A DNA stretch of 64,000 nt, from positions 1,302,001 to 1,366,000 of the forward strand of contig NW_025408674.1 of assembly GCF_020360975.1 (NCBI RefSeq), read 5' to 3'. Of the stretch, positions 20,633 to 31,006 are shown in pieces. The notes under the pieces were generated by a model, which was not told the DNA's origin, ran no database searches, and worked only from the letters and a program-made list of their open reading frames with translations. A program made the position numbers and the translations under genes. Position 1 is the stretch's first letter. Every line of letters begins with the position of its first letter. The stretch comes from Hirsutella rhossiliensis. Taxonomy: Eukaryota > Ascomycota > Sordariomycetes > Hypocreales > Ophiocordycipitaceae.

Positions 20633-21150
20633 TTTGTTCACTCGCATCGCCTATAAAGATGCAGCCCATGCTACGCTCTAGATAGAAGTTAGAAGAATCA
20701 AGAGTCTTCCAGTCCCTGATCTTTATGCTCACTTGCTCATCCTCCGTGCGATAGAATATCTAGGTTATGCCGAGACAACCCTATCTTCGCTCCTTTGCCT
20801 TGTACCAACAGCAATGACTAAGAGGATCCGAACAATAGGAAGTTCTTGAAAAATATCAACGGGGTTGTTGTTGACTTGATATGAGACATGGACCAAGACA
20901 TGTTTAGGCAGCACTTACAAGTGGTGAGTCACTGGATAGTGGCACGGACGTGCCACTATGTATATATGTATGTTGAGAGCTGTCAGACAGAATTGAATAG
21001 AAGTAAGTTCAATCGCAACAGTTGTTGCCTCGGCGATGGGCTCCTGCGTTTTTGTATCATTTTTTCGCGCAGCGCGTTAAACAAATGTTTTGAAAGCCAA
21101 ATAAATTATCGCTGCCATTTCTTACCCGACAGATGGCTATTTACCTTCGT
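20633..21150. other. Intergenic with a partial third copy of the TATA-containing repeat
   Basis: About 20650-20720 holds CCTATAAAG followed by TAGATAGAAGTTAGAAGAATC and AAGAGTCTTCC, similar to the 3' part of the repeats at 17547 and 21640. The rest has no recognisable feature. Confidence 0.4.
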
Positions 21151-21614
21151 TCAATTAGTCTCTAGTATCACTTCTTGGAACTGAGAATTATGGGGTGGAA
21201 TAAGCCTAATAAAGACAGGCCAGGCCGTTGGCCCGCTTCCGTCGCTGGGCCCAACTACTGATTTTTGCCTCGGTGTCATCCTTGTTTCCCACCACCACCC
21301 GTGTCTGGTCCCAACGGCACCGCTTTTTTTAGATGTATTTGGAGTAGGGGAAGGAAACCCGCCGTCCTCTCCGGGCTCATCCCCTGCTAAAGTACGGTTC
21401 CTTGCAATAGTAGCGAGTCCGAATTGGCGATCTCCTAAAGCCTTACGACGCTGGAGAGAAGCGTGAGGTTCTTTTCGTTTGCGCTCCGTCGTGAGGAAAT
21501 TCCTCAGAATATCGTCGTGCTCAACGGCCCAAGTGCCAAGCTTCTCAGCCTCGTCATGCCATAACGCAGGCAGGGGTCCTGCGCGGAGGGCTTGTAGAAC
21601 TGTTGGATGAACTG
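21151..21614 (-). pseudogene. Unassigned ORF without start codon
   Basis: On the minus strand a frame is open for about 150 codons down to a stop at 21151-21153 with no usable ATG in the first two thirds. It contains ALRAGPLPALWHDEAEKLG, TWAVEHDDILRNFLTTERKR and ALGDRQFGLATIARNR, which reads like genuine charged, helical coding sequence rather than noise. I do not recognise the family. Probably a truncated gene or transposon fragment. Confidence 0.35.
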
Positions 21615-21639
21615 CGCAATAATGTCGCTGTCACATTAC

Positions 21640-21800
21640 TAAGGATTAAAGCGATGGTGTTGAACGTTCTAGATAACAACGTCACCTAAGCAGCCTAGGT
21701 GGCAAGTGGCAACATCGCCACCTAAGGCAAAACAAAGCACTACTGGTATAAAAGCAAACTTCTTACCATCATTTAGACAGACAATCAATAATCCTTTTTC
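21640..21800 (+). repeat. TATA-containing dispersed repeat, copy 2
   Basis: Related to 17547-17715. It has GTGTTGAACGTTCTAG, GCAACATCGCCACCTAAG, a stronger TATA (GGTATAAAAGC), TTACCATCATTTAGACAGA and CAATCAATAATCC. Base differences are spread evenly with small indels, so the copies are not recent. The layout (TATA, then an initiator-like CATCATTTAGA about 30 bp on) suggests the promoter part of a mobile element or gene family. Confidence 0.6.
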
Positions 21801-22019
21801 ACCCACTGCAACCTGTCAGTTTTAACTGACAAGAACGAAAGCGAAACCTGCGCGACGGCGGTGCGGTGAGGTATCGTGTCGTCAACATCCATTGCGTCTT
21901 GATCCGGAAGGGTCTGAATGCGACACTATAGTTAGTTAGTAGCTTGTTTGGTTGAAACTTCACGTCCTGCCAGTTCGGAGCAGTAAGGCGTTGAGAAGCA
22001 GGAACGAAAAGATACAAAG

Positions 22020-23263
22020 GCTATAAGCCTGCAGCGAAGAGCCTGGTGATGGTCCCTGCGAGGCCAAGTGTCTCGAAGATGCGAGGTGAGTCTGCCAAGT
22101 CAGCCTAGCGTACACTAACAACTGACACAGACGGAGATCGGGAGCGTACAGTAGGTAATAATGTTGACGCCGGGGAAGTTCTGGCATACCAAGAGCAACA
22201 TGCCAACGGAGACGCGGTTACCCCTTTGGAAGGGCGCTTAAACATCTCGTGGAACGTCATGCGGTTCGCCGTGCGCTCCTCGACCTACTGGTGGATCTCG
22301 GAGAGCTCGCCTCGGATGTATTGGGGTCGGCGGGCAGGGCGCGGAGGCCGACGAACACTTTCTGCCTCTCCCAACGGTCGTGGTTCGCCAGCCATCGCAG
22401 CGATTCGGGCATTTCAGCATGCCCAAGAGAAGGAGGGCACCGCGGACGAGCCGCAGGCCAAGGGGAACGATCCACTGGGCGGCCTTGAACGAGGAGGTCA
22501 CAGGCGCAGTTGATCTTTGACGTGTCAGAATCACCACTGCCGCTCTGTGCTTTGCTTTCCTGAGTCTTACCCAGAATCCTAGCATGTCACCTCCCTGAGA
22601 CGTAATCTCCGTCTCCGCAATATACACGGGCACAATCAGCGGCGATGCCCTGATTCCAAGACCGGCAACGGCACATCCGACAATGAGCATGGCGAGCAAG
22701 CCGTTGCCGCCGTCGTGAACACACCGCCGGTGACGAAGACAGTCGCGGCGACAAAGATGGCCTTTCTCCGACCAAATTTTCTAGGCGAGTGGGAAGGTCA
22801 GCTGCGAGCCGAAGAAGAACCCGGTTTGGAACGTGGACACGATGTTGCCTCACAGAGTGTCACGATACGTGCCCAACGCTGAGAGGAGACCAATGTCGAG
22901 GCGGAACGAGTCTAGAGCCATGGTGTCCGAAATAACAGACGTGTCGTAGCCCACTGATGGATGCATTGGTACGTGCGGAATTGTTAGCAACACTCTTCAG
23001 GCGCGCGCAGTCTTAGGCGAATTACTGGCGATGGCGGACATGGAGGCAATGTTGGCCATCATATGGATGCACCAGTTGCGCACACTCTTCGGGTCGTTGG
23101 TCTCGCCGGTGTGGAGGTCGAAGCCCATGCTTGCCTGATACCTTGCGGGCTTGGGAGTTGGAGTGGGAGGTACTAATCTGGGACTTCCTATAGAGAGGGA
23201 CTGTGGGTGATTGTCAGTGGGCCATCCAGTCTCGGTGGCGATGGATGAGGTCATATAGTGCAA
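22020..23263 (-). pseudogene. MFS sugar/quinate-type transporter, truncated and frameshifted
   Basis: Transporter of the sugar porter family, which moves sugars or quinate across the plasma membrane. The minus-strand pieces in order are: NDPKSVRNWCIHMMANIASM (N-terminus, 23110-23050), GYDTSVISDTMALDSFR (after an insertion, about 22950-22910), IVSTFQTGFFFGSQLTFPLA (TM2, about 22840-22785), a diagnostic VAGLGIRASPLIVPVYIAE (TM4, about 22670-22615), WIVPLGL.LV.GALLLLGML (TM6 and the P-rich loop, 22470-22420), MLLLVCQNFPGVNIITYC (TM7, about 22200-22150) and SPRIFETLGLAGTITRLFAA (TM8 region, about 22090-22030). About 12 TM segments are expected; the copy stops near TM8 and adjoins the repeat at 21.6-21.8 kb. 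Stops and indels break it in at least five places. Confidence 0.75.
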
Positions 23264-24130
23264 CCTCGTGGAGGTTCATGCCTCTGAGTCGGTGTCAGGT
23301 CGGAAGAAGAAGGTTCTTCTGTCGTCGTGTCATCCGCTGGCGTGGGTGAGATGGACGGGCCAACCTAAGACCCGGCGACCTTGGACGACAACCATGTCGT
23401 GACACACTCTGATAATCCTTCAGGTCGAGTCACTCTACGTTTGGGGTACATCCGAAGAACGAACTGAAGCCACCTTGCTTCGTCAAGACCCAGTTCGTCG
23501 TCCCGTCCCCCGCGGAGGCCCGTGGGGCCTCAACGAGGGGAAGTATAGCAGCCCGGAGGGGGTTCGGAACTGAGGATTGAACCTTGTGTGGCAAAATAAA
23601 ACTATGGAGGGATTGGGCCGGCTCCAACTCCTCTCAGACGATGCAATGGAATGCTGGTGAACCCAAGTGGTTCGCGGATGATTGTAGGGCCAAATTACCA
23701 GCTGTCGCACAAGTTCGGGGGAGAAGGTTGGGTACAGAAAACGCGGGGTGTCACTCCTAGACACTTCCGCCGATCATGGATGCCTAGGTTCCTGTTACCG
23801 TACCTGCGGCCGATTCTGGCTTCACAACAGTGCAGCAAGTCCTCTATCTTAGGCGACTGACAGCACCCTCATTTCTGGCTGCTTGGTAGTACTGAGCTAT
23901 AAGGACTGCACCCCTTTTTGATAAGCAGGACTTATCGTGGGGTCGATTTGGCAACATTGTCTTCACTGCAGCCAGAAAGTGAACTGGCGCCGAGTAGCAT
24001 TGCTGCCCCAAACCAGACAGCAGCGGAAGGGTGTAGGAGCGACACCCCGCAACTCGTCTCTACAACAGTTGGTAATCCGGTCATGCCAACCACTCCGCCA
24101 ATCTCTTGGCTTCACCATCACTCTATCGTG
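23264..24130. other. Intergenic, no supported gene
   Basis: Several short open frames on both strands but no recognisable protein. The right part may hold more of the Helitron helicase (downstream on the minus strand), but I could not match it. Confidence 0.4.
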
Positions 24131-24821
24131 GGGTTGCAACAATTCTCCGCTATGACCAGCGCGTCATTCTCTTGCCAATCCATCCGAAAGCTTGCTTGTC
24201 AGTCGCACCTCGTCGACATCCCTGGCCGTGTTCGCGGCCGCCCTTGGTCTTTGGAGAACCTGGAGTGGATTGATACTGTTGATCCGCGCTGCGGCAGTCC
24301 CTGACGTCGCCGTGATCAGCAGACGATTCGAAAGGCTCCACCTACTGAACAACTCAACGAATGCCTCGATGATTTGCGACTCACCGGTCCCGCCCTCGAA
24401 ACCGCCGACGAACTGGCAGAACTGGTGGCATATGATTGAGAAAGCGATCGACTGCGTTTTGTCAGCCGTGTTGCCAACTCTCTGCCCGTCGCCGAGAAAG
24501 GGGCTGATAGGCCAAATTGGGCTTGCATTCCCGCCTCTGCGTCGTCTGCGGTCTCATCGAAGTCAAGTCGGCCGTCGCCATTTCGACATCGTCCTCCCCG
24601 TGGCCGGCCATGACTCTCCGCGATGCAGCGCCGCAGCGCGGCGGTCGCCTTCCCGGACCACGGTTATATCTTGTAACGGTATGCCATGGATCATCCTCTC
24701 CCTCTCCTTCGAAGCACTCATCTGCTGCGACTTGATGGCCCTGACCTGATTTTGCGGTGGTAGTGCGGCCCCGGAAAATACCCGCCCCTACATACTTATC
24801 CGTCTCGCCCCACGTTCGGGT

Positions 24822-25234
24822 GCCTCCATGGCGTAGTGGTGACACGTCTGGAGCCTCTGCGTCGCAGAAGGGTCGGTTCGAAGCCGGCTGGAGGCACCCC
24901 TGGTGAAACAGGGCACACCCGGGTTCCCGCCCGTCAACAGGGAACAGCGTCATGAGAAAACACAATCGGCGTACCAACCACCATCAATGACTAACACAAC
25001 CACGCTTCAACTTCGACACATCGCGCTTCAGTTGCTGGGAATAGGATGCTGAACACTTGGAGAAATTGACCTTCAAGCAGGTCTGTCATGGAGCAAAACA
25101 GTGGTACGGTTGGCGCAGCGTAAGATGATCTGTGGGGCTTGGGAGTCAAGGAACAAACGTGCGGAACTGTACTCTAGACTGTGTAAAGGCCTTATAGGGA
25201 CCTCCCTCCGGGCGAAATAAATCCTACCTACCTA
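24822..25234 (+). mobile_element. tRNA-derived SINE, 413 bp, with 12-bp TSD
   Basis: Exact 12-bp direct repeats CCACGTTCGGGT flank it (24810-24821 and 25235-25246). The head (24822-24896) is tRNA-like: GCCTCCA pairs with TGGAGGC as acceptor stem, a pol III A box TGGCGTAGTGG (24829-24839), and a B box GGTTCGAAGCC (24875-24885) in a good T arm (GTCGG/CCGGC). The anticodon arm does not fold properly, so it is not a functional tRNA. A 300-bp unrelated body follows, ending AAATAAAT and a (CCTA)3 tail in place of poly(A). Transcription by RNA polymerase III from the internal boxes and reverse transcription by a LINE are inferred. It is inserted in the Helitron fragment. Confidence 0.85.
24829..24885 (+). 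promoter_or_regulatory. RNA polymerase III A and B boxes of the SINE
   Basis: A box TGGCGTAGTGG at 24829-24839 and B box GGTTCGAAGCC at 24875-24885. Spacing of 35 bp between the boxes is normal for tRNA-type promoters. Confidence 0.75.
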
Positions 25235-25971
25235 CCACGTTCGGGTAACCACGGCGGGCTCCAGCTCGGCCGTCGAGCACAGCACGGATTGTTGGAACCG
25301 ACAGAGCTGTTGCATCATCGCCATGAGCTCCGGCGACTTAGCCGCCATCTAATTCGAGTCCACTGCACCTCGGACAACGTCGATCAGCCGCGTTGCGTTT
25401 CCGATGCTGTTAGACTGATACATCACTGTAGATTCTGCGCCCGCATCGTCCGTCCCCACGTGTCCGACCGTCGGATGGCCATCTCCGGAGGAGGATGCCC
25501 ATCGCTTGGCGTCGCGTTCTGCGTCCTCGGCTGGTCGTCGAAGCAGTTGCACGTTATTGATGAGACATCCTATTCTCGGAGCCAGCGCCTTTCGCGCCCG
25601 CGCCCGGATGCTGTTGATGTCGCCCATTTCTTCGCACAGGAAGAACTCCCATGGTACAAAGAAGTTAGCGCAAGCTGCTGCACGGCTGCCTTTCAATGGT
25701 GAAAAAAAATTGGGATCTCCCATATCCGCCGGCGAAACGGTTTCCGCACAATCCCCCGATGACACGAATCCTCATCGTCGTGGGCAAAGTCCCTGCTCAG
25801 GTATTTGAAGGCGGACGGTGGCCTGCTTTCCCGGCCGCCTGAGCACCTGAACCCAACGTCTTCCTGGCGGTCGCCCATCCTCGACAGGGGCCTCTCCCCA
25901 ACCTGCACAGCTCCCGTCGTTGCTATCGCGTTTGAGTCTGACGAGCGATACGTAGTCGTACAGGTACAGGC

Positions 25972-26351
25972 CTAGCAGGAGCTCTCCACGGTGCTGATAT
26001 GCCTAGACGTGGAGCTCCTGAGGCCTGCTTCTTCGACGACGATCGACCCATCCAGGATCATCTGCCAAGCCTCTCGCTGCGAGCCGTTGTAGAAGCCTGT
26101 TTTGAACACTCCGTTATATGCGCCCTTACGTCGAAGCTCACAAGACCAAGCACTTTTCCCATTCGCCATGTTTTGTAAATGTTCTCTTGTAGGAGCACGA
26201 GAGCCTGCTCTGCGGAACCCCTCTTCCTGGCTCCAAAGCGGTTAGTAGGCAACAGCCCAAACGTTTCCATCGGAAAGGAAATCCGCTCGGCCATCACCGC
26301 CTCCAGAAGTGTCGCGAAGCACGTCTGAGATCTTGAGCTCAGGGTGACCAT
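25972..26351 (-). pseudogene. LINE (Tad-like) reverse transcriptase fragment
   Basis: Minus-strand pieces match the start of a Tad-clade RT domain: LLEAVMAERISF, LLPTNRFGARKRGSAEQALV, LLQENIYKTWRMGKVLGLVS, FDV (the first RT Asp motif), then a shifted GAYNGVFKTGFYNG. Truncated on both sides. It belongs to the same family as the longer copy at 27.2-28.8 kb. Its 5' edge lies close to the Helitron fragment. Confidence 0.75.
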
Positions 26352-26460
26352 AAGGGGTATACAGCTAAGGGCCCCGACAGGCTAGACAGAAAGGCAGCCT
26401 GCAGAGAGTTCTGAGGCTGCAGAAGGCTATTAGGAGACCGCATTAGGCAGCCACACAAGC

Positions 26461-26678
26461 TGTAGAGAGACTGCATATACGGGTGAAGCTGAAAGAGCCC
26501 TCGGCGACTAGGGAAAGTCAGTATGCAAAGGGAGCCCGGCCCCTAGATATTGTACCTATACAACTGAGAAGGGGATATCAATAGGGAACCAAGGGATATA
26601 AATAGGGAGCCTAGAAGAGGGCATTGAAAAGGAGGACGCAGACACAAGGAAATACAACACATCACCCCTATTGTTACA
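26461..26678 (+). mobile_element. Possible solo LTR (218 bp)
   Basis: Starts TGTAG and ends TTACA. CAAGC precedes and CAATC follows, a 5-bp target duplication with one difference. It has a TATA box (GATATAAATAGGGAGCC, about 26592-26608) in a position suitable for an LTR promoter. The open frame of the MULE fragment starts right after it. No second copy is present in the window, so this is inferred from structure only. Confidence 0.45.
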
Positions 26679-27250
26679 CAATCAATGCCCACTTGCATGC
26701 TCTCTTCGTGAGAAGAAGACTCCAAATGGGAGGGTCAAAATAGTGTGCGCCCGCGACCGGAACAGACTGCCACCGACCGACACAGTCGAACGAGCACGCC
26801 AAACCTCTAGTCGCAAAACGGGTTGCAAGTTCTCAATATTAGCTAAAGAGTCACTAGATGGACACACTTGGACTCTCAGCCATCGACCAGACAAGGAGTG
26901 CGCTGAGCACAACCACTCACCAAGCGGGGACCCGTCGGCACACCCAGTGCATCGCCGACTCGAAGAGCGCGACGCTACCAATATTTCAGATCTTGTGGCG
27001 TCTGGTAGTGCTCCTCGGGATATCATAACATACCTTCATAGCCATTCGAGTACTCTTGCCGGCCAACAAGACATTTATAATTGGATTGCGGCGACGAGAA
27101 GAGACCTACATCAAGGCCAGAGCAGCATCCAAACACTGGTTGGTCAGCTGCATAATGAGGGCTTCTGGTGCCGGGTTCGAAAAGATGTAGACAATCGTTT
27201 GACAGGCATATTTTTCGCCCACCCGGACTCTGTTGCATCGATGCGGTCGT
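26679..27250 (+). pseudogene. MULE transposase N-terminal fragment
   Basis: An open frame with the FAR1-like DNA-binding part of a MULE transposase: GRVKIVCARDRNR, TSSRKTGCKFSILAKESLDG, WTLSHRPDKECAEHNHSPSG (C..H.H zinc ligands), HPVHRRLEERD, DIYNWIAATRRDL and LTGIFFAHPDS, the segment just before the first catalytic Asp. The catalytic domain is missing. The ORF runs on to 27348, but from about 27250 its codons are the antisense of a LINE RNase H sequence, so the MULE itself ends near 27245-27255. No ATG fits upstream of the LTR-like sequence. Confidence 0.8.
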
Positions 27251-28830
27251 ATATCTGTAGGATTGTGCACTGGCCAGACTGTTGGCGTGCCCGCCTGATT
27301 ACCTCCAATACCGAGCAGTTGCTCGTCATGATCGTCAAATCTCGGTGACGCAGTCCAGCTGGCCAGCGCCATTGCCACTGCCGCGATTTCTGCTATGTAC
27401 GGGTTCTGCTCATCCCTCGATCCGAGGGTGACCGAGTAGCTGGCCAGCACCTCGCTCGTGCTGTTGAGGCTAGTGTCGTGAACGACACCTCCTTCCTCTG
27501 CGAGCTGGAAGTGGCGACGACGATACCTTCCACGTCGTTTGGCTTGACCACCTGTATCTGATCCCGCTCGCCCACGACGCGGTCGTTCCGTGGTGCCAGA
27601 GAGTACTCGTGGATGATCTCCATTCGCTCTGTGTCTGACTCCGCGATCATCGAGGCAATCCTTCGCATCGACGAGACGAGTCGCTTGCTCGCTTTGACCT
27701 TTGATGATGCCAGAGGATGCGTCTTGGGGAGCGTCCGCAGGCCGATCTAGAACCTCGCCGCGACTTGACCGTGCCGTTCTCGAAACGATGCGATGCCGGC
27801 CTCAGCCTCGGCTATCACCGCTGCAACTGTGCCGGAGGCTCCCGTGCAGCCTGTTCCCCAACCATCTGGGCCCTATCTAGCTAAGCCGCCTCTCTCACGC
27901 CGCACGTGTGCATCCGCACACTAGAGGCGGAGTGCATGGTTGGCGCTACCGTCGCGACAAACAGTTTTCTCGCCATTTGCAGGATATCATCTTCAGTCTT
28001 CGCAAAGACATGCGGCCGTGAGCCGTTTGGCGGCCGCTCTAGCCATCTGCTCCATGGACCGGCTTTGTGCCCATGACCACCCCTAGTAGTTTCACGCTGC
28101 TCTTCGGTATGACCTCTTGTCCTTTGGTCATGAACGGTGTGTCGCAGGTGCGCTCCATTGCTCTTGTGAAGTGAATGACAGTCGTTTTGTCCGCTTCAAA
28201 CGTTGCGCCGCTGCATCTTTCCCACTGGAGCGCTTCGGCAATGATTGATTGGATGCCCTCTCGGTTCGCCTCCGCCGTTGGCCCCGTCACCGAGGCTGAG
28301 TGAGTAGTCGTCCACCAACGCCCTCACGCCGCCTTTGGCATTGATGCGTCTCTGCACCAAGTCTGCGTTGAAGAACAGCAACGCAATTGGCGACAATGGT
28401 GATCCTTGCGGCAGACCTGCTTGGGGCAAGACTCGTTGCTCGGACGTGTGCCCGCTCACTACCACTGAGGCCGTCCGTCCCGGAGCAGAACGCATCCCTC
28501 CAATCCACCAGTCTATCTGGTATCCCCCTCGCTTCATCCTCTCCAGCACTCGCTCTTTGCAGACCCCGTTGTACGCGCCTTTGATATCGAAGCTGGTCAG
28601 ACTGAGCACCTTGCCAGTTCGCCATACCATGTAAGTCTGTTCCTGCAGGAGCATGGGTGCTTGCTCCGCTGACCTACGTTTTCTCGCCCCGAGGTGATTT
28701 GCGGGAGGAGGCTACGGGCCTCCGCTGTGTAGGAGATGCGTTCCGGCGTTCCGCGACAACCGCTTCTAGGACCTTGCCAAGGCTGACAGGAGAGAAATCA
28801 GTCTGCGGCATGGAAATGTTCATCAGCGCT
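27238..28830 (-). pseudogene. LINE (Tad-like) ORF2 fragment: RT and RNase H
   Basis: Minus strand: SLGKVLEAVVAER (about 28800), RKRRSAEQAPMLLQEQTYMV, SFDIKGAYNGVCKERVLERM (motif A, about 28590), AGLPQGSPLSPIALLFFNAD (motif B, about 28410), LVDDYSLS (catalytic DD, about 28300), then after a frameshift TGPTAEANREGIQSIIAEAL and ADKTTVIHFTRAMER (28290-28150), PKSSVKLLGVVMG, a long degraded thumb/linker, and an RNase H-like part, SVTLGSRDEQNPYIAEIAAV and, in another frame, RARQQSGQCTILQIYDRI (27440-27240). Retrotransposon polyprotein that copies its own RNA at the target site. At least three frameshifts; endonuclease domain and 3' end are missing. Confidence 0.82.
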
Positions 28831-29117
28831 CGGAGCCGATGCCTGCGTCAAGAAGCACGCAAATAGAGCCGGAAAGTGCCTTTGTCGAGGCCGACAGAAA
28901 TGATCGTCACTTTGCGCGTCTCTGCCAGGAGAGTGAGGAGACGTAGCGCATTTTGAACTGGATGGTACATTTACTAAGGTTAGTAGTCGCTTCTATCTAC
29001 TGCAGGAAGACGTGCTGCTTACAAGGGGTGCCATTGCTCTACAAGTCACAGCATGCTTCAGCTTCGTAAGACCTTTTGTCGAGATGAGTGCTCCTCTGCA
29101 GTACAGTACTGTAATAC
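28831..29117. other. Intergenic, nothing recognised
   Basis: Beyond the LINE fragment I see no supported coding sequence. Confidence 0.35.
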
Positions 29118-29170
29118 GGGGCCTCAAAGTCGGCCACCACAGTCACGGGATTGGCGGACTTTGAGGCCCC
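29118..29170. repeat. Hairpin, 19-bp arms
   Basis: Arms 29118-29136 (GGGGCCTCAAAGTCGGCCA) and 29152-29170 pair with one mismatch across a 15-bp spacer. Weaker pairing continues outward (CTGTAATAC with GTATTGCAG, with a bulge). It may be a tiny MITE remnant. Confidence 0.7.
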
Positions 29171-30570
29171 CCTAGTATGTATTGCAGCGTGACACGCTCC
29201 TGCATCTCACCCCACTCGTGGGATGGTTGCCACACCCAGGCAGCTTAGATGTCCTCGTTCTGCAAGTCGCGACACTGCAGCCAAAATGCACTTCTACGTC
29301 CCCAGCCCCTCGTTCCGAAAGATATTATGCTGCAGGGATAATATGGCTGCACACCTAGGACGTATTTGGGCATGATACAGTAGCGTAGCTCCGGTGTTCT
29401 ATCGAGGAAGGAGAATTGATAGGCGCCGTTTGCTGCGCCCCGCGCCAAGGATGATGGTCTCCGGTCAGCGATGCTGCAACCTTGAGCGACAATTCTGTGA
29501 GTACAGTAAACACACACCAGGCCCCGGCAACCCAGCCGCCGCGAACTCCCCGATCCAAATTGAGCGCCAACGTGCTCTTGTGTTGTCCGAGCTGGCTTTC
29601 AATGTTAATGTGCATATTTCCTTTAGCCTGGTTCGCTACCGTGAGGAGAAAGGATCCAGCTTCAAAAGTAAAGTCAGTTAAGGATCATGTAGATATGTGG
29701 ACTCCGCTTGGAGGCAAATGAGAGCGAAATTTTGATGCTGGGCTGGGAGGGCTCTTTGTACATACGAGCACTTTATGCACGTCTCGTGAGACGGCCAAGG
29801 TGTGCGTCTGAATAGAGCCGTCCCTAGCATATCGATCAGTATGTATGAATGATTCCGCCCAATGAGAACTGGGGCTCAGAACATTACAGATCCTGGACTG
29901 AGGTTATGATTAGTTATCACCTAGCCTCATTAGACGCTATGCAAAGAAGCGACTTCTTGGTGAACGGTTTAGACGGCAGGGCGGCGACCATAGCATCAGC
30001 AGAAGGTCTAAATAGTGTCCGTGAGAAACACGGGACAGCAAGCTTTGCCAAAGCGCAAGTATGGTAACATGATTGAGGTCATGCACCCAACGCGTCGCAC
30101 AGACTATGGGTGATTCTGCCCTCAATGTGTCAAGTTGCAATTTCGTATCTTAAAGCAAAATGTTTGTGTGATCTGGACATGGTAGAAAGCTTGCATCGGG
30201 AATCTTTGGCATTTGCGGAGGGCACGAATGATACCTAATAAAACAATAGCCGGTGGTGACGGAGCCCGAACTGAAACGAGTGTATTTCACAAAGCCCTAA
30301 CACGTAAAGCTGGCGCACAAAAGTTTTCGGTGTATGTTATAAACCTTATACTACTGTACTGTACGGCAGCTTGGCAAGCTCGATAGGCGGGTAAGCCATG
30401 GGTCTTCCATGTATCGCCAACTCGGACAAGCATGCAGCATAATGTTCAGCCGCTCAGCACTGGGCGTGGGAACGAGTGAAATCAGTGTCCTAGAAATGGT
30501 GGCAACTTAGTCATAAATGGTTTAGTCGATACCCTGCACGCAAGCTGGGTAAAGCCTGTCGCTGTTTCCC
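29171..30570. other. 1.4 kb with no supported gene
   Basis: Contains short open frames on both strands (for example 29394-29681 and 29849-30067 plus) with no recognisable domain, signal peptide or consistent codon pattern. Confidence 0.4.
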
Positions 30571-30738
30571 GGCAACTCAGGGCAGCCCAGGGCCTCAGGC
30601 GGTATTCCGGCAGCTCAGGGCAGCTCAGGCCCTCAGGGCAGCTCAGGGCAGCTCAGGTCATCAGGGCAGCCCAGGGCGGCTCAGGATCGGCTCAGGGCGG
30701 CTCAGGATCGGCTCAGGGCGGCTCAGGGTGCTTCGAGG
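30571..30738 (+). repeat. G/C-rich minisatellite (GGCAGCTCAG-type, 10 bp)
   Basis: About 16 imperfect copies of a 10-bp unit GGCAGCTCAG, changing at about 30665 into an alternating higher-order unit GGCTCAGGATCGGCTCAGGGC. It starts as GGCAACTCAG and ends with diverged units at GTGCTCAGG. Not in frame with any ORF. Confidence 0.85.
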
Positions 30739-31006
30739 GAGCCCAGGCTGTGCTCAGGAAAATGCATGTGCAGGTGAATTTCCGAGGTCCGTGGGGTAGA
30801 TTCTGGTTGCTGTGTTGTGTAGGTGAGATATATCGAAGGATGATGCTGAAGCTTCGGGGGATTCTCGCTGCCAGCCCTTTTCGTGCTCGGGATTGGCTGC
30901 ACGACGGCTTTGTCGGGAAGAGGTAAGATAGGAGCGTGCTTGAAGTAGCTATATAAAATACTACTTGGTTCGCCCTATGAATATTTGTCCATGTTATCCA
31001 TCATGC

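Larger units (their letters stand above)
24135..25908 (-). pseudogene. Second Helitron helicase fragment, split by a SINE
   Basis: Minus strand, related to the protein at 1-2802. In order: FFVPWEFFLCEEMGDINSI and LINNVQLLRRPAEDAERDAK (25660-25510; compare VPWENF and LLRKSAEDARKDAK in copy 1), an Asp-rich stretch, then, after the SINE (24822-25234), RAIKSQQMSASKERERMIHG (about 24730-24670), ETADDAEAGMQAQFG, KTQSIAFSIICHQFCQFVGG (about 24460-24400), a Walker A region FEGGTGESQII in which the P-loop Lys is Glu, NRLLITATSGTAAARI (about 24330-24285), and RLTSKLSDGLAREND (about 24210-24165) just before a degraded Walker B. Several frameshifts and the P-loop change make it inactive. The reading frame across the SINE joins once one target duplication is removed. 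Confidence 0.75.

Noticed and set aside
24822..24896. A functional tRNA gene
   Set aside because: Acceptor and T arms fit, but the anticodon arm does not fold to 5+7+5 and the D stem has a mismatch. TSDs and tail show it is the head of a SINE.
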